A stretch of 64,000 bases of DNA from Treponema sp. (lineage in GTDB: Bacteria > Spirochaetota > Spirochaetia > Treponematales > Treponemataceae): positions 1 through 64,000 of the forward strand of contig JAEEVR010000004.1 of assembly GCA_016290995.1 (NCBI GenBank), read 5' to 3'. Positions 51,118 to 60,720 of the stretch are shown here, one piece after another. The stretch's first letter is position 1. Every line of letters begins with the position of its first letter. The position numbers and the translations under genes are program-made. The notes beneath the pieces were generated by a model. It saw only the letters and a program-made list of their open reading frames with translations. It was not told the origin of the DNA and ran no database searches.

Positions 51118-53981
51118 TTTTCGCTCCAATGTAAAATATTTGGAGTCATTATCAATACCGCCGCTGTCGAAAAAGCAAGGCCGCCCGCAACCGCCAATGA
51201 AAGGGAGCTTTGCGGATTCAATCTAAAAGGATCAAAAGCGAAAGGCAAAAGGCAGGCGATGGATGTCGCGCTCGTTATAAAAACCGTTGAAGTTTTTTTT
51301 CCGCCGCTTTCGTGCAAAATAATCGAGTTGTTCACAGAAGTTCCAAACAAAAGCATAAAGGCCACGATTGTGTTTATGTTAAGCGAGGAGCCAAAGATTA
51401 ATAAGGTAAAAGCGGCTCCAAAAAAACTCGGCGGAACCGCAGTCAAATAATAAAGGGGCAGGCAAAGGGATTCCGTTTCCGCTCCCAAAATGCAATACAA
51501 GAGCGCCAGCACAAGAACAAGCAAAAAGATTCCGTCTAAAAGCAAGGCCTTAAGGTTTTCGTCTTGCATCGAAAGCAATCTTTTTTTAATCGGTTTTGCG
51601 GCTTTTTTTGCGATTGCCTTGCCAACGATTTTTGCGTCTTTTCCGTTCCGCCTAAAAAGAAGGCTTTCTTGGCTTTGGCTTTTCCAACGGCCCAAAGTCG
51701 ATAAATGAATTGGATCTTGGCCCAAAACGATTTTTAGCGAGTCTAGTTTGTCTTCCGCGGAATACTCTTTTTTTTCAAATTGAACGGTAATCGGGATTTC
51801 CTTGCCGTTTTCAAAATACGAGGATGCGGGAGATCCGTTAAATGAATTTTTTAAGGTTTTTGAAAGGACGTATGGAGAGATTTTTAGTTTGTCCATCAAT
51901 TCTTTATTTGCGATAAAAGTTCTTTGTTCGGATATTTCGCAAGGGAAAAAATTATTGCCAAACAATTCTTTCGCTTCGTTCAACAGCGCGTCGTCGTCCT
52001 GGCCGGTGAGCAAGTATTCGTCGGATATTTCCAAGCGTTCGGAGATTAGGTCCTTTTTTTCTTGCAAGGAATGTTCCAATAAAAGGGAGTCTAATGTTTT
52101 TTTTACGTCCTTTTTGCTTTTGCTGATTTTTGCCGACGAAACCTTAATGAAAACGCATTCCTTTTTACTGTCCGGACTTGAATTAAAGCCCATGTCATCC
52201 TTATGCTTTCCGCCCCAAACCAAAACGCTTTTTATTTCCTGGATTTCCCGCAGCCGCAATGAAAGCGCCGCGGCTTTGCTTTTTATTAGATTAATGTTCG
52301 TTCCGCAAGGAAAATTTATTTTTTCGCAAAAATAGCTTTCCCTTGCGCTTGGCTGCAATTCCTTTCTTATCGGAAAACAAACAAGCGTTGCGGCCAGCAG
52401 GAAAAACGCGGCAAGGGCGGGGCACAAGCCCTTTATTGGATTTGTAATTTTCAATATTTTTTTTCTTTTGCTTTCAATCCAAGAAAAGCCGAATGGTTCC
52501 GCCGCTTTCAGCTCTTTTTCCAAGAATAAAAGGCAAAGCGCCGGCAAAACCGTAAACGAATAAACAAGCGAAAGAAAAAGCCCTGACATAACGCTTATCG
52601 CCAAATCGATAAACAGTTCGCCGATTATTCCTCCAATAAAAAACAAGGGAACAAAAACAATCGCGCTTGTAATTGTTGACGCGGTGTTCGAAAGTTTTAC
52701 GCTAAGAAATGCTTCTTCAATTTTTTTTGAAAAATCCTTGCCGTTTTTGTTCTCGATGGCGCTTTCGATTGCTACAATGCTGTTGTCGATTATCATTCCC
52801 AAACAAATCGTCATTCCTGATATGGAAATTATGTTCAATGTTTTGTTGAGCGATAAAAGAACAAGGCTGGTGAACAGCAAGCTGGAGGGTATGACGGCGG
52901 CTATCGAAAGCGCGATTTTTATTGATTTAAAAAATCCTAACAACAACAAAAAAGCAATAAGGCAGCCTAGAACGGCGTTTAGAATCAAGTTGCGCATCGC
53001 GCTTTTTATTTCCGCAGCGCTGTCGCTTTCCAAAATAAATTCGTAATTGCTTTTTTCTTCCGCCATTTCTTTTAAAATCGCTTTAATTTTATTTGAAAGC
53101 TTTATTGGGTTATGCTTTTTTTTGCAAAAGACCAAGAGTTCGCCGCAAGCTTTTCCGTTGTACAAGCAAAAAGCGTCGATGTCTTTGTCCGATTTTGTGA
53201 CGCTGGCCAAATGCTTTAGCTTTAACGGGCCTTCGTTTGTCTTTAGGTTTGTCTCCAAAATGTCCGTAAAGTTTTTAAAGCTTCCTTCTGTTTTAAGCAA
53301 TATGTCGTTTTCTCCGTCTTGAACCGTTCCGGCCGGATAATCAAAGTTTGAAAAAGTTAATGTCTGCGCGATGTCCTCCAGCGAAAGGCCGTAATACGAG
53401 GACAGTTTTGAGTCAACGATTACTTTTATTTCGGGATCCGTAAGGCCGAATGTTTTTACATAAGCTGTATCGTCAAATGAGAGTATTTTTCTTTTTAGTT
53501 CGTCGTTTATAAAGGCGCTTGCATTGCTCAGACTTTCTTCTTTTGGAATGACAAGAATTTTTACGGCTTTGTCGTCCGATTCTTGCGCTTTTTGAACCGA
53601 TGGTTTTGGGCAGTCGCGCGGCAAAAAATCAACGGCGGCATCCAAAAGCGCCTTTGTGTCAAGCAAGGTCTTGTCAGCGTCAACATTCCATTTTAATTCT
53701 ATCTTTATCCAAGATCTTCCGTCGCAAGACAACGACTCGATGTTTTTTATTCCCTTTAAGCTTGAAAGGTTTTCTTCCAGGGGAATGCTTATAAGCCGCC
53801 TAATTTCTTTAGCCTTCGCCCCCTGGTAATTTGCGTTGACAATCAAGAATCTGTCTTTTGCATCCGGAAGGTAGTCCACGTTAATCAAAAACAAAGACAC
53901 AAGACCTAAAAGAGTCGCAAGGCAAAAATACATTAATACAGAAACCGGATGTTTTACCGAAAAACTGATTAGATTTTTCAT
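51114..53981 (-). CDS. RND-family inner membrane pump, first of a pair
   Basis: This 955-residue RND transporter has a start typical of the family, SFSVKHPVSVLMYF, and then VSLFLINVDYLPD. Helix 4 reads GMIIDNSIVAIESA, so the AcrB Asp407-Asp408 pair is Asp-Asn. Helix 10 reads GTSVNNSIILHES, with Asn at the Lys940 place. Asp-Asn with Asn-Asn is common in RND pumps outside the Proteobacteria, so it should still be proton driven. It is shorter than AcrB by about 95 residues. The ATG at 53981 overlaps the stop of the Ig-like gene (ATGA). With the second RND gene it recalls MdtB/MdtC, where two different pumps form one trimer. Confidence 0.88.
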   Translation of the reverse strand: MKNLISFSVKHPVSVLMYFCLATLLGLVSLFLINVDYLPDAKDRFLIVNANYQGAKAKEIRRLISIPLEENLSSLKGIKNIESLSCDGRSWIKIELKWNVDADKTLLDTKALLDAAVDFLPRDCPKPSVQKAQESDDKAVKILVIPKEESLSNASAFINDELKRKILSFDDTAYVKTFGLTDPEIKVIVDSKLSSYYGLSLEDIAQTLTFSNFDYPAGTVQDGENDILLKTEGSFKNFTDILETNLKTNEGPLKLKHLASVTKSDKDIDAFCLYNGKACGELLVFCKKKHNPIKLSNKIKAILKEMAEEKSNYEFILESDSAAEIKSAMRNLILNAVLGCLIAFLLLLGFFKSIKIALSIAAVIPSSLLFTSLVLLSLNKTLNIISISGMTICLGMIIDNSIVAIESAIENKNGKDFSKKIEEAFLSVKLSNTASTITSAIVFVPLFFIGGIIGELFIDLAISVMSGLFLSLVYSFTVLPALCLLFLEKELKAAEPFGFSWIESKRKKILKITNPIKGLCPALAAFFLLAATLVCFPIRKELQPSARESYFCEKINFPCGTNINLIKSKAAALSLRLREIQEIKSVLVWGGKHKDDMGFNSSPDSKKECVFIKVSSAKISKSKKDVKKTLDSLLLEHSLQEKKDLISERLEISDEYLLTGQDDDALLNEAKELFGNNFFPCEISEQRTFIANKELMDKLKISPYVLSKTLKNSFNGSPASSYFENGKEIPITVQFEKKEYSAEDKLDSLKIVLGQDPIHLSTLGRWKSQSQESLLFRRNGKDAKIVGKAIAKKAAKPIKKRLLSMQDENLKALLLDGIFLLVLVLALLYCILGAETESLCLPLYYLTAVPPSFFGAAFTLLIFGSSLNINTIVAFMLLFGTSVNNSIILHESGGKKTSTVFITSATSIACLLPFAFDPFRLNPQSSLSLAVAGGLAFSTAAVLIMTPNILHWSEK

Positions 53982-55525
53982 CAAATTTTATTGCAGCTTA
54001 GCCGCGTTTCCTCCTCCAAATAATTGTTCTTGTCGTCCCGCAAGCTTGTTGTGGCTAAGAATTCGATTATGCCGAGGCTTGGATTTTCATTTATTTCCGC
54101 GTTTTTAAACTGCGCCGAAAATTTTACCGCGCATAGTTTGCAGCCCGCGCTTTTTATTGACTCTATCTTTTCTCTTGCTTCGTCGTCTTGAATAAAGCTT
54201 GTTTGTTCGTATAGGCCTTCCTCCGTCAAAGATTCAAGCGCTTTGCAGTCAATCGTTCCCGCGTAATAACTTGCGACGCTTATTCCCTCGTAAGCGCTAA
54301 GTTCGTTCATTTTGTTTGAGCCTGCGCTTATTGAAAAAACAAAAATCAATGGAAAATCGGAAAAGTCTCCGCAAGGGTATTTGTCAATTGGAAATTCAAT
54401 CGTTTGAAAATTATTGTCGCAAGTTAAAAACACATTCTTTTCGTCAACCTTTAGGATTACGCATTCCAACTTTGGCGGACGGGCTAGGGGGGAGTTGTTT
54501 TTTATTGTGATTGTTCTTTTTGGAACGGAAAAAGAGCTTGGATCTTTTATGTCGTCCGTAATTATTAATTTTTTTTCTTCATTCCATTTAGGCTTTTCGT
54601 TAAATATAATATGAGCTTTTTTGCAGAGGCTGGAATCGCTCTCATAAACAGGCTCAACGGAAAACGAGCTTTGCGGCTCAATTTGTATTCCCTGAACCAC
54701 GCTTTCGGCCAAAACCGCCTTTTCAAATTCAATTTCTATATGGCTTGAAAAGTCCGCGTTTTCATAGCTTTCGAATATTTCTTTCCTTTCGTTCTGGCCG
54801 TATTCTTTGCCGTAAATTTTGTAATTTGGCGTTGACGCGTCCGCTTTGTTTGTCCAAAACCAATAGTAATCGTTTTGCATTTCATTGTTAAATTCGTCTC
54901 TTAACGCTTTTTCTATTTTTACAGAATATAATTTTTTTTCTATCAGCGGAGTTTTGAACGCTATGACAACGCTTTTTGAGTCCAAGGCCCAGTTATAAAA
55001 CGCGTCCGCGGTCGGTTCCAAAGAAAAGCAATTTGCAAATGATTCTTGGTTTATTTTTTTGTTAAAATGAATTTCCAAGGCTTTCGTTTCGTTGTCGCTT
55101 TTCGCGATGTTTTGAATTAAGTCGATTTTTGGAGGCGTTAGGTCGCTTTTAGTGTAAAAAGTTTTCTTGTAATCTTTTTGGAGCGTGTTTCCGTTTATGT
55201 CTTGCGCGCCTGAATAAACTATGATCTTATAGCAATGGTTTTCGCCAATCGTTTCTTTTGGAGCAAAAACGATTTTGTTTCCGTCAAAGCAAAAGCTTCC
55301 TTCGATTTCTTTTTCGTCTTCGGCGAACAAAAAGCTTTTCTTCGCGCTTGCCGGGTTTACGTCCGCTGAAAAAACAACAATTGCTTTTCCATTTTCTAAA
55401 TATGATTTGTCCACCGTAAATTCAGGAAAAAATTGGTCCGCGCAAGCCTGCATTGTAAAAGAAACGAATATCGCAAAAGAAAAAATTGCCGCTATTTTGA
55501 TTAGTTTGAGCTTATGTAAAAACAT
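53981..55525 (-). CDS. Exported protein with SbsA-type Ig-like (Big_5) domains
   Basis: This 514-residue protein has a signal peptide ending TMQAC (possible lipobox, Cys at about residue 28). At least two and perhaps three SbsA-type Ig-like domains follow. They show the pattern of a strand such as KAIVVFSADVNPASAKKSF, then NKIVFAPKETI, then HCYKIIVYSGAQDINGN; the second copy has LEIHFNKKINQESFANCFSL. These domains are usually extracellular or periplasmic structural modules. The last 150 residues do not follow the pattern and are unassigned. AAGGAGGA lies 4 bp before the ATG, and its start overlaps the upstream Ig-like gene by 25 bp. Position between HlyD and RND genes implies an accessory envelope part of the pump. 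Confidence 0.75.
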   Translation of the reverse strand: MFLHKLKLIKIAAIFSFAIFVSFTMQACADQFFPEFTVDKSYLENGKAIVVFSADVNPASAKKSFLFAEDEKEIEGSFCFDGNKIVFAPKETIGENHCYKIIVYSGAQDINGNTLQKDYKKTFYTKSDLTPPKIDLIQNIAKSDNETKALEIHFNKKINQESFANCFSLEPTADAFYNWALDSKSVVIAFKTPLIEKKLYSVKIEKALRDEFNNEMQNDYYWFWTNKADASTPNYKIYGKEYGQNERKEIFESYENADFSSHIEIEFEKAVLAESVVQGIQIEPQSSFSVEPVYESDSSLCKKAHIIFNEKPKWNEEKKLIITDDIKDPSSFSVPKRTITIKNNSPLARPPKLECVILKVDEKNVFLTCDNNFQTIEFPIDKYPCGDFSDFPLIFVFSISAGSNKMNELSAYEGISVASYYAGTIDCKALESLTEEGLYEQTSFIQDDEAREKIESIKSAGCKLCAVKFSAQFKNAEINENPSLGIIEFLATTSLRDDKNNYLEEETRLSCNKI

Positions 55526-56889
55526 TTGTCCTCCTTGACGTATTCTCCTTGCGAGTCAAAAATAAAATTTTGTCCGTCTCTAACAGTCAGCTTGTAGACA
55601 TTCTCTTGTCCGCTTGCGCTTGCAAAAAGATTTGTGTAAGACAATTCAACGCAATTGTCGCTGATCTTTTGAATCGACGTTAATCTGGGGTTTTGCAGGC
55701 TTTGCGGAAATATTCCTTCAAATTTAATCGCGCTTTTGATTTCCTGCAGGGCTTTTTTATCAAGATTTTTTGTAAATGTGATTTTTATATACGAAGGAGC
55801 GTCATTTTCAATTTGAGCTTTGTTGACAAGGCCTTCATAAATTTCTTTTGTGTTAAATGTTATTTTTTCAATTTCAATAAAGTCTGTCTTAACCTTAAAG
55901 TAAATGTTTTTTTCGTCCTTGAAGTTTACTCCCCATTTGTCTTCCACGGCGTCGCTTATAGTAAGCCTGTATTCTTCTTGGATTTGATAGTTTTTGTACG
56001 GAGTGAACGTAAAGCGGCATGGATCAATCTTTGTAAAATACCCTTGGGTGGAAGGGGTAAAAAATATTCCGCGCGCGACGCTATCTTCGTCCATCTCGCA
56101 GTCAAAGATTAGTCCTACGCTTTGATTTTCAAACAAATCCTGCAAGCCTTGGTTTGTCAAAAAAACGCTCCCGATCGCCGGACAGACCGTCAATAATTCC
56201 GGAGCCTTTTCCTTTTTGGCGCCTAAAAACGTTCCTTTGTATTCTTTAAAAATTTTAACTTTGTCTTGGCTAAATATATTATTTACTGACCAAGAGTAAT
56301 ATGCGTTTGCTTTCCATTTGTTCTGGGGAGCGATTTCAACAGACAAAAAATCCTTTGCCCAGTTTTTATTTACCTCGATGGTTGGACTCAAAATAAATTC
56401 TCTGTCAAAATACGAAGGATCGGCCGCTTTGTTAAATAAAAACACAACGCTCGATATGTCTCCGTAACCGTCTCTTTTTTCTTGAACGTCAATTATTTTA
56501 AAAGCGTCGCCTTCCGTTCCGAATATAAATGTCCTGTAAATATTCACCCCATACTTTCGTCCGTCGTTCGCATAAACGTCGCCCTGGAGGCTTATCGTGT
56601 ATTCAGAGCCTTTCTTAAAGCCGCCAAGGCTTTTTATCAGGCAGCTGTTGTTCCTCCAATTGACCATCGCGTCCTGCCTTTTTCCGTCTTCCTTAAGGCT
56701 CAAAAGGTTTTCGACCGAAAACTTGTCCATGCCAATCGAAAAGTCAATCGTTAAATATTCTTTGTCGTAATATGCGGCTTTTTCGCCGACAGAAACATTT
56801 GTTTCCAATTCTTCAAAAGATACAAAAGCGCAAGAGCATAAAGTGTAAACCAAAAGGAGCGGCGCAAAAAACTTAAATGCATTTAACAC
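55501..56889 (-). CDS. Lipoprotein with SbsA-type Ig-like (Big_5) domains
   Basis: This 462-residue protein starts at GTG and has a lipobox LCSC (Cys20), so it is a predicted lipoprotein. Three or four Ig-like repeats of the SbsA type follow: KEYLTIDFSIGMDKFSVENL, then SSVVFLFNKAADPSYFDREF with ACYSW-like ends (ANAYYSWSV), then VGLIFDCEMDEDSVARGIFF and YRLTISDAVEDKWG. It is a paralogue of the next gene by layout. AGGGAGGG lies 6 bp before the GTG, and it overlaps the fusion protein gene by 17 bp. It could brace the pump across the periplasm or sit on the surface; the sequence does not say which. Confidence 0.77.
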   Translation of the reverse strand: MLNAFKFFAPLLLVYTLCSCAFVSFEELETNVSVGEKAAYYDKEYLTIDFSIGMDKFSVENLLSLKEDGKRQDAMVNWRNNSCLIKSLGGFKKGSEYTISLQGDVYANDGRKYGVNIYRTFIFGTEGDAFKIIDVQEKRDGYGDISSVVFLFNKAADPSYFDREFILSPTIEVNKNWAKDFLSVEIAPQNKWKANAYYSWSVNNIFSQDKVKIFKEYKGTFLGAKKEKAPELLTVCPAIGSVFLTNQGLQDLFENQSVGLIFDCEMDEDSVARGIFFTPSTQGYFTKIDPCRFTFTPYKNYQIQEEYRLTISDAVEDKWGVNFKDEKNIYFKVKTDFIEIEKITFNTKEIYEGLVNKAQIENDAPSYIKITFTKNLDKKALQEIKSAIKFEGIFPQSLQNPRLTSIQKISDNCVELSYTNLFASASGQENVYKLTVRDGQNFIFDSQGEYVKEDKCFYISSN

Positions 56890-58207
56890 GCAAGCCCTCC
56901 CTTAAAACGTTTGAAGGAAAGTCAACGATTTTCTCTCCGTCTTTTAGGCCGTTTTTTATGTAAATCTTTCCCTCGCGTTCCATTTCGATCGGACATTCTT
57001 TTTGGTAGATAAAATCGTTTTGAACGCAGTATAAATACGCCGTGTTTCCGTCGCGGCGGCGCAAAGCGCTTTCTGGCAAAGAAAAATATTCTCCAAAGGC
57101 CTTGCTTTGCAGCGAGCATTTTGCGAACATTCCCAGCTTAAGCTTGTTTCCGGCGTTGTTGACGGGGATTTTTATATAAAAGTTTCCCGTTTCAGAGTCG
57201 GCTAGGGGGCTTATAAAATCCACAACGCTTTCTTCGCTAAAGCCGGCGGATTCAATTTGCACAAGGGCTTTTGCGCCAATCGAAATCTTTTCCAAGTCTT
57301 TTTCCTGAACGGAAATTTTTGCGTATGGAGTTTCCATGTCAATGACGGTCAAAAGCTTTTCATTTTGAGTGACTCGCTCTCCGTTTTCAAAGTACAAGGC
57401 GCCAATGATTCCGTCGCAAGGAGAGCGGATTGTAAGCGCGTCGATTAGTTCGTTGATCGATTCCAAATCTCTTTGCGCGTTGCGCAATTCAACTTGGGCC
57501 AATTCAATTTGGATTTTAGCGCTTTGCGTGTTCAAGTCCATTAACTGTTCTTTCCGTTTTTCGAGGTCGTCGCTTGGAACGATTCCCTGCCGCAAAAGGT
57601 CTTTGTCTTGGTAGCCTAGGCTTTGTATCAGCAGTTCCTTGGACAGCATGTCGATTTCTGTCTTTGACGCTTGGTTTTCCATTTGCATTTCCTCAATCGC
57701 GCTTGCCGAAAGGCCTCCCGCCTCGTAAAGCTTTTGATTTTTCTCTAAGTTCTTTGACTTAAGCGAATATTCTTCTTGTTTTTGCAAAAGATTTGTCCTT
57801 GCGTTTTCCAGAGCTAGCATTGTAGAAATTACGTTTCGCTCTTGCTCTGTCAAATTGTTTTTTGCGGCCCTTAGTTTTGCGCCTGCGGAGTTTAGTTGGT
57901 TTTGCCTTTCGGCTTTTTGTATTTCGTATTGAATGTTTTTTAGCACAAAAAGCGTTTGTCCTTTTTTGACAGGGCTTCCTTCGATGACTCTTTGTTCAAT
58001 GATTGTTCCGTCCACCAAGGCGCAAACATCATTCTTTTTTTTATATGTGATGGAACCGTAGCTTTCCAAGTTGATGTTTTGCATCGCTTTTTTTACTGTA
58101 ATTGTTTTTACTTGAAGGCTTTCCGCCTTCTTTGCTTTATTGTTTGCGCAAGAACAAACAATAAACATAAGGATTGCCGCAGTAATTAATGCTTTTCTGG
58201 CTTTCAT
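56873..58207 (-). CDS. Membrane fusion (HlyD/AcrA-type) lipoprotein of the RND system
   Basis: This 444-residue periplasmic adaptor has a lipobox VCSC (Cys20), then a first lipoyl half with VDGTIIEQRVIEGSPVKKGQTL (about residues 66-87). A long coiled-coil hairpin follows (about 95-245), then the second lipoyl half LTIRSPCDGIIGALYFENGERV (about 255-276). Beta-barrel and membrane-proximal domains close the protein, with PESALRRRDGNTAYLY and LKDGEKIVDFPSNVLREGLRV. It would join the RND pumps to the TolC-like channel. Lipidation at the N-terminus is common for RND adaptors. AAGGAG is 6 bp before the ATG. Only one adaptor is present for two pumps, supporting a shared complex. Confidence 0.9.
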   Translation of the reverse strand: MKARKALITAAILMFIVCSCANNKAKKAESLQVKTITVKKAMQNINLESYGSITYKKKNDVCALVDGTIIEQRVIEGSPVKKGQTLFVLKNIQYEIQKAERQNQLNSAGAKLRAAKNNLTEQERNVISTMLALENARTNLLQKQEEYSLKSKNLEKNQKLYEAGGLSASAIEEMQMENQASKTEIDMLSKELLIQSLGYQDKDLLRQGIVPSDDLEKRKEQLMDLNTQSAKIQIELAQVELRNAQRDLESINELIDALTIRSPCDGIIGALYFENGERVTQNEKLLTVIDMETPYAKISVQEKDLEKISIGAKALVQIESAGFSEESVVDFISPLADSETGNFYIKIPVNNAGNKLKLGMFAKCSLQSKAFGEYFSLPESALRRRDGNTAYLYCVQNDFIYQKECPIEMEREGKIYIKNGLKDGEKIVDFPSNVLREGLRVKCI

Positions 58208-58219
58208 ATTTTCTCCTTG

Positions 58220-59605
58220 CTAAAATTTTTTCGAAACAATGGTTTCCAACTCTTTAATCAAATAGTCTCGGTCCTTAAGCAAGCTTAGGCATTGTATTTT
58301 TTCTTTTGCGCATTCATTCATTTCTTCCAAGTAATCGCTTTTTTTAATTTTTCCTTGCTCCAATTGCAGTTTTGACAACAACAATTTTTGTTCCTTGATT
58401 TTTACGTTTTCCAAACCAAGCAAAAAACTTTTTTGGACTTGCTCGATTTTTTGAATTCTGTCAATTACATTTTCTTCTATTTGTTTTTTTGTTTTTTCAT
58501 ATCCAACTTTTTTTTGGCTTAGCTCGATTTTGCTAAGTTTTAGTTGGTTAAAGTAAATTGAGTTAAACATTCCTTTTCCAGAAACGGTGTCCGCCAATGA
58601 ATTTAGCTTTCCCTTGTTGAATGCGTGTTGCCGGCTTATTGAAGCGTTGATCCATGGATTGTCCTCAAAAGACAAAACAAGGCTAACAGAATATGTAGGC
58701 GAGGTTAGGGGATAGTTTCTTCCGCTAAAAGCGACTGAGCCCCTTACTGATACGCTTGGAATGAAAATTCTTTTTTGAATCGACCTTAATTTTTTTGCCC
58801 AGTTTAATTCCGCTCGGGAAAGTTTTATGTTCAAACTATTTTGAACGGCGCTTTGTTTGTATTCCATGCTCTTGTCCGTTAAGTTTTCAAGAGCGGCAAA
58901 ATCAGTTAAGGCGGCTTCAAAACATTCGCTTTCCGACAAGACCAAGGCATGTCCGCGATCCAAGTTCATAAGGTTCTTTAAGGCTGTCTCCGCGTTTTTG
59001 CATTCGTCTTGAGCGGCGTTTGCCTCAAACTCCATCTTTTTATATTCCAAGAGCGTCTTTAGATAGTCGGTCTTTGTGATCATTCCTTCGTTTTCTTCAA
59101 GTTCCGCTAAAATTAAATACACTTGCGCGTTGTCGGCGTTTTTTTTCAAAAGTTGGCTCTTTAATTTTAGGAGCAGGGCGTTGTAATAACTCTTTATAAT
59201 CTCAATTTGAAACGTTTCATAGTTTTTTTGCGCGTCTAAAAATTGATAAAAGCTTTGCTCCTTTTGCATTTGCCATTCCAAAAGGCTTTTTCCCCCGTTG
59301 AATATTTTTTGCGTTAGGCCCACTTCTATGCTTTTGTTTTTTGAGTCGTCAACGTCTTTTTGCGCCCTTGCGGCATCGGTTATCGTAAAGTCTAAAACCG
59401 GCAAAAAGGGGCCTATGTTTTTCTTTGCGATTCTAAGGCTTTCTTCCGCGCTTTGCCTTTGAAGCGAATGTTCTACGTCATTTGCCAAGGCGATTTTTAT
59501 GGCGTCTGAAACATTCCGCAATTCAATCTGGCAAAAAATTCCTTTTGCCAAAAAAAAGCAAAGCGCAAAAAGGAAAGCTTTTTTATGCGGCGCTTTTGAT
59601 TTCAT
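58220..59605 (-). CDS. TolC-like outer membrane efflux channel
   Basis: This 461-residue protein has a signal peptide (about residues 1-26, ending IFCQ) and two outer membrane efflux repeats made of long helices. Segments include LRNVSDAIKIALANDVEHSLQRQ at the start, SIEVGLTQKIFNGGKSLLEW, SYYNALLLKLKSQLLKKNADN and, in the second half, RGSVAFSGRNYPLTSPTYSVS then a long helix. This is the TolC/OEP layout, and the order TolC, adaptor, RND fits one export system. The ATG at 59605 is preferred to a TTG two codons upstream. It overlaps the small upstream gene by 23 bp and leads the adaptor gene by 12 bp. Confidence 0.87.
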   Translation of the reverse strand: MKSKAPHKKAFLFALCFFLAKGIFCQIELRNVSDAIKIALANDVEHSLQRQSAEESLRIAKKNIGPFLPVLDFTITDAARAQKDVDDSKNKSIEVGLTQKIFNGGKSLLEWQMQKEQSFYQFLDAQKNYETFQIEIIKSYYNALLLKLKSQLLKKNADNAQVYLILAELEENEGMITKTDYLKTLLEYKKMEFEANAAQDECKNAETALKNLMNLDRGHALVLSESECFEAALTDFAALENLTDKSMEYKQSAVQNSLNIKLSRAELNWAKKLRSIQKRIFIPSVSVRGSVAFSGRNYPLTSPTYSVSLVLSFEDNPWINASISRQHAFNKGKLNSLADTVSGKGMFNSIYFNQLKLSKIELSQKKVGYEKTKKQIEENVIDRIQKIEQVQKSFLLGLENVKIKEQKLLLSKLQLEQGKIKKSDYLEEMNECAKEKIQCLSLLKDRDYLIKELETIVSKKF

Positions 59606-60095
59606 TTTCAAAATATTTCTTTATGTCCCTGGCGATTTTTTCAACTTGTTTTTGTTGAACCAATGTGGATAAGATTGACTTTTTGCTTTCGCTGCAAAAA
59701 ACGTTTTCAAGCACGCATTTGCCGTCTTCCGAAAACAGTTGGTAGCTAGCGTACAAGGAATGAAAGTTGTCCACGTTTTTATAAAAGGAGCGTTCGCGAA
59801 AATTTATTCTGATTGTGTAATTGTTTTTCCTGGCCGCATCGCTGGCGTTTGCCATTTCAATGATTTTTTGGCAGTTTAGGGCGTTTTTTGCAATCCCCAA
59901 AATTTGTAACGATATTCCCTCTTCATAGATGTCGTCAACCAAAACTTCAACGCCTTGAACTTGAATTTTTGACAGGCAGCTTTGCGCAAAAATAGGCAAA
60001 TTTAGCCCAAAAAGCGCGCAAAAAAGGGTAAAAACCTTAATCCGCGCCTTTAGTGTTTCACGGATTGTTTCACGCTGGAATATGACATTATTCAC
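59583..60095 (-). CDS. Small exported protein of unknown function in the RND operon
   Basis: This 170-residue protein starts at GTG with a very strong AAGGAGG site upstream. Its signal segment is unusual: about 20 polar and basic residues, MNNVIFQRETIRETLKARIK, come before the hydrophobic core (about 21-35), which ends IFAQ. The mature part, from about residue 38, alternates short strands and helices; IQVQGVEVLVDDI and YTIRINFRERSF are strand-like, and the C-terminus is a helix. I do not recognise a family. It overlaps the TPR lipoprotein gene by 8 bp and tolC by 23 bp, so its dose is tied to the pump. An accessory periplasmic subunit is a guess. Confidence 0.6.
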   Translation of the reverse strand: MNNVIFQRETIRETLKARIKVFTLFCALFGLNLPIFAQSCLSKIQVQGVEVLVDDIYEEGISLQILGIAKNALNCQKIIEMANASDAARKNNYTIRINFRERSFYKNVDNFHSLYASYQLFSEDGKCVLENVFCSESKKSILSTLVQQKQVEKIARDIKKYFENEIKSAA

Positions 60096-60720
60096 TTTTT
60101 TCCTCCTTTCTTAATGTAAAAAAATCAGTGTAGCTTGAGTCCAGGCAAATGCATTTGTCTCGAAAGTTTTTTGCCTTTTCCTCAATTCCAAGGGTGTCCC
60201 AACAAAATGCTAGGTCAAAAAAAACTTGAGCTCCTTCGCGCAAAGCGTTGTGGGCAAGGACAAGGTTTTCAAGTCGGGCATCCACTTTGCTTTCTTTTGC
60301 GGCAATTACCGAGGCGTAGTAATAAAGGCGCCAATCGCCTCTGTCCTTTATTAAGGCTTTTTGAATTACCGCGCTTGCTTTTTGATAGTCTTCTAAAAAA
60401 ATCAGGCTTTGGATTAGGTAACGTTGAAGGTTTTTGTTGTCGGATTCAGATTTATATAGGTCGTAAAAAAGTTTCGAAGCCTCTTTGTATTGGCCTTGAA
60501 ACAAATGGATTTTGGCTTTTAAAAAAACAGCCTGTTTGTTTGTTTTGTCACAATTTAAGCTTTGGTTGATAAAGGCGTCGGCGTTTGCAAAATCCTTTTG
60601 CCTATACGCTTCGGCCGCCTTTATGTACAAGATTCCAGCCGCCTTTTTGTCCGCGCAGCTTGCAAGAAGCGCGCAAGACAAAAGCAGGACGGCGACCAAA
60701 AACCTTTTTATTTGCTTCAC
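60088..60720 (-). CDS. TPR-repeat lipoprotein
   Basis: This 210-residue protein has a classical lipobox LASC (Cys22) and then about four tetratricopeptide-like repeats. These include AEAYRQKDFANADAFINQSL, AKIHLFQGQYKEASKLFYDL, IQSLIFLEDYQKASAVIQKAL and FDLAFCWDTLGIEEKAKNF. TPR lipoproteins act as periplasmic scaffolds for envelope complexes. The start is GTG, overlapping the stop of the upstream gene (GTGA), so the two are coupled. As second gene of the operon it is likely a partner of the export machine rather than part of the pump itself. Confidence 0.75.
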   Translation of the reverse strand: MKQIKRFLVAVLLLSCALLASCADKKAAGILYIKAAEAYRQKDFANADAFINQSLNCDKTNKQAVFLKAKIHLFQGQYKEASKLFYDLYKSESDNKNLQRYLIQSLIFLEDYQKASAVIQKALIKDRGDWRLYYYASVIAAKESKVDARLENLVLAHNALREGAQVFFDLAFCWDTLGIEEKAKNFRDKCICLDSSYTDFFTLRKEEKSE

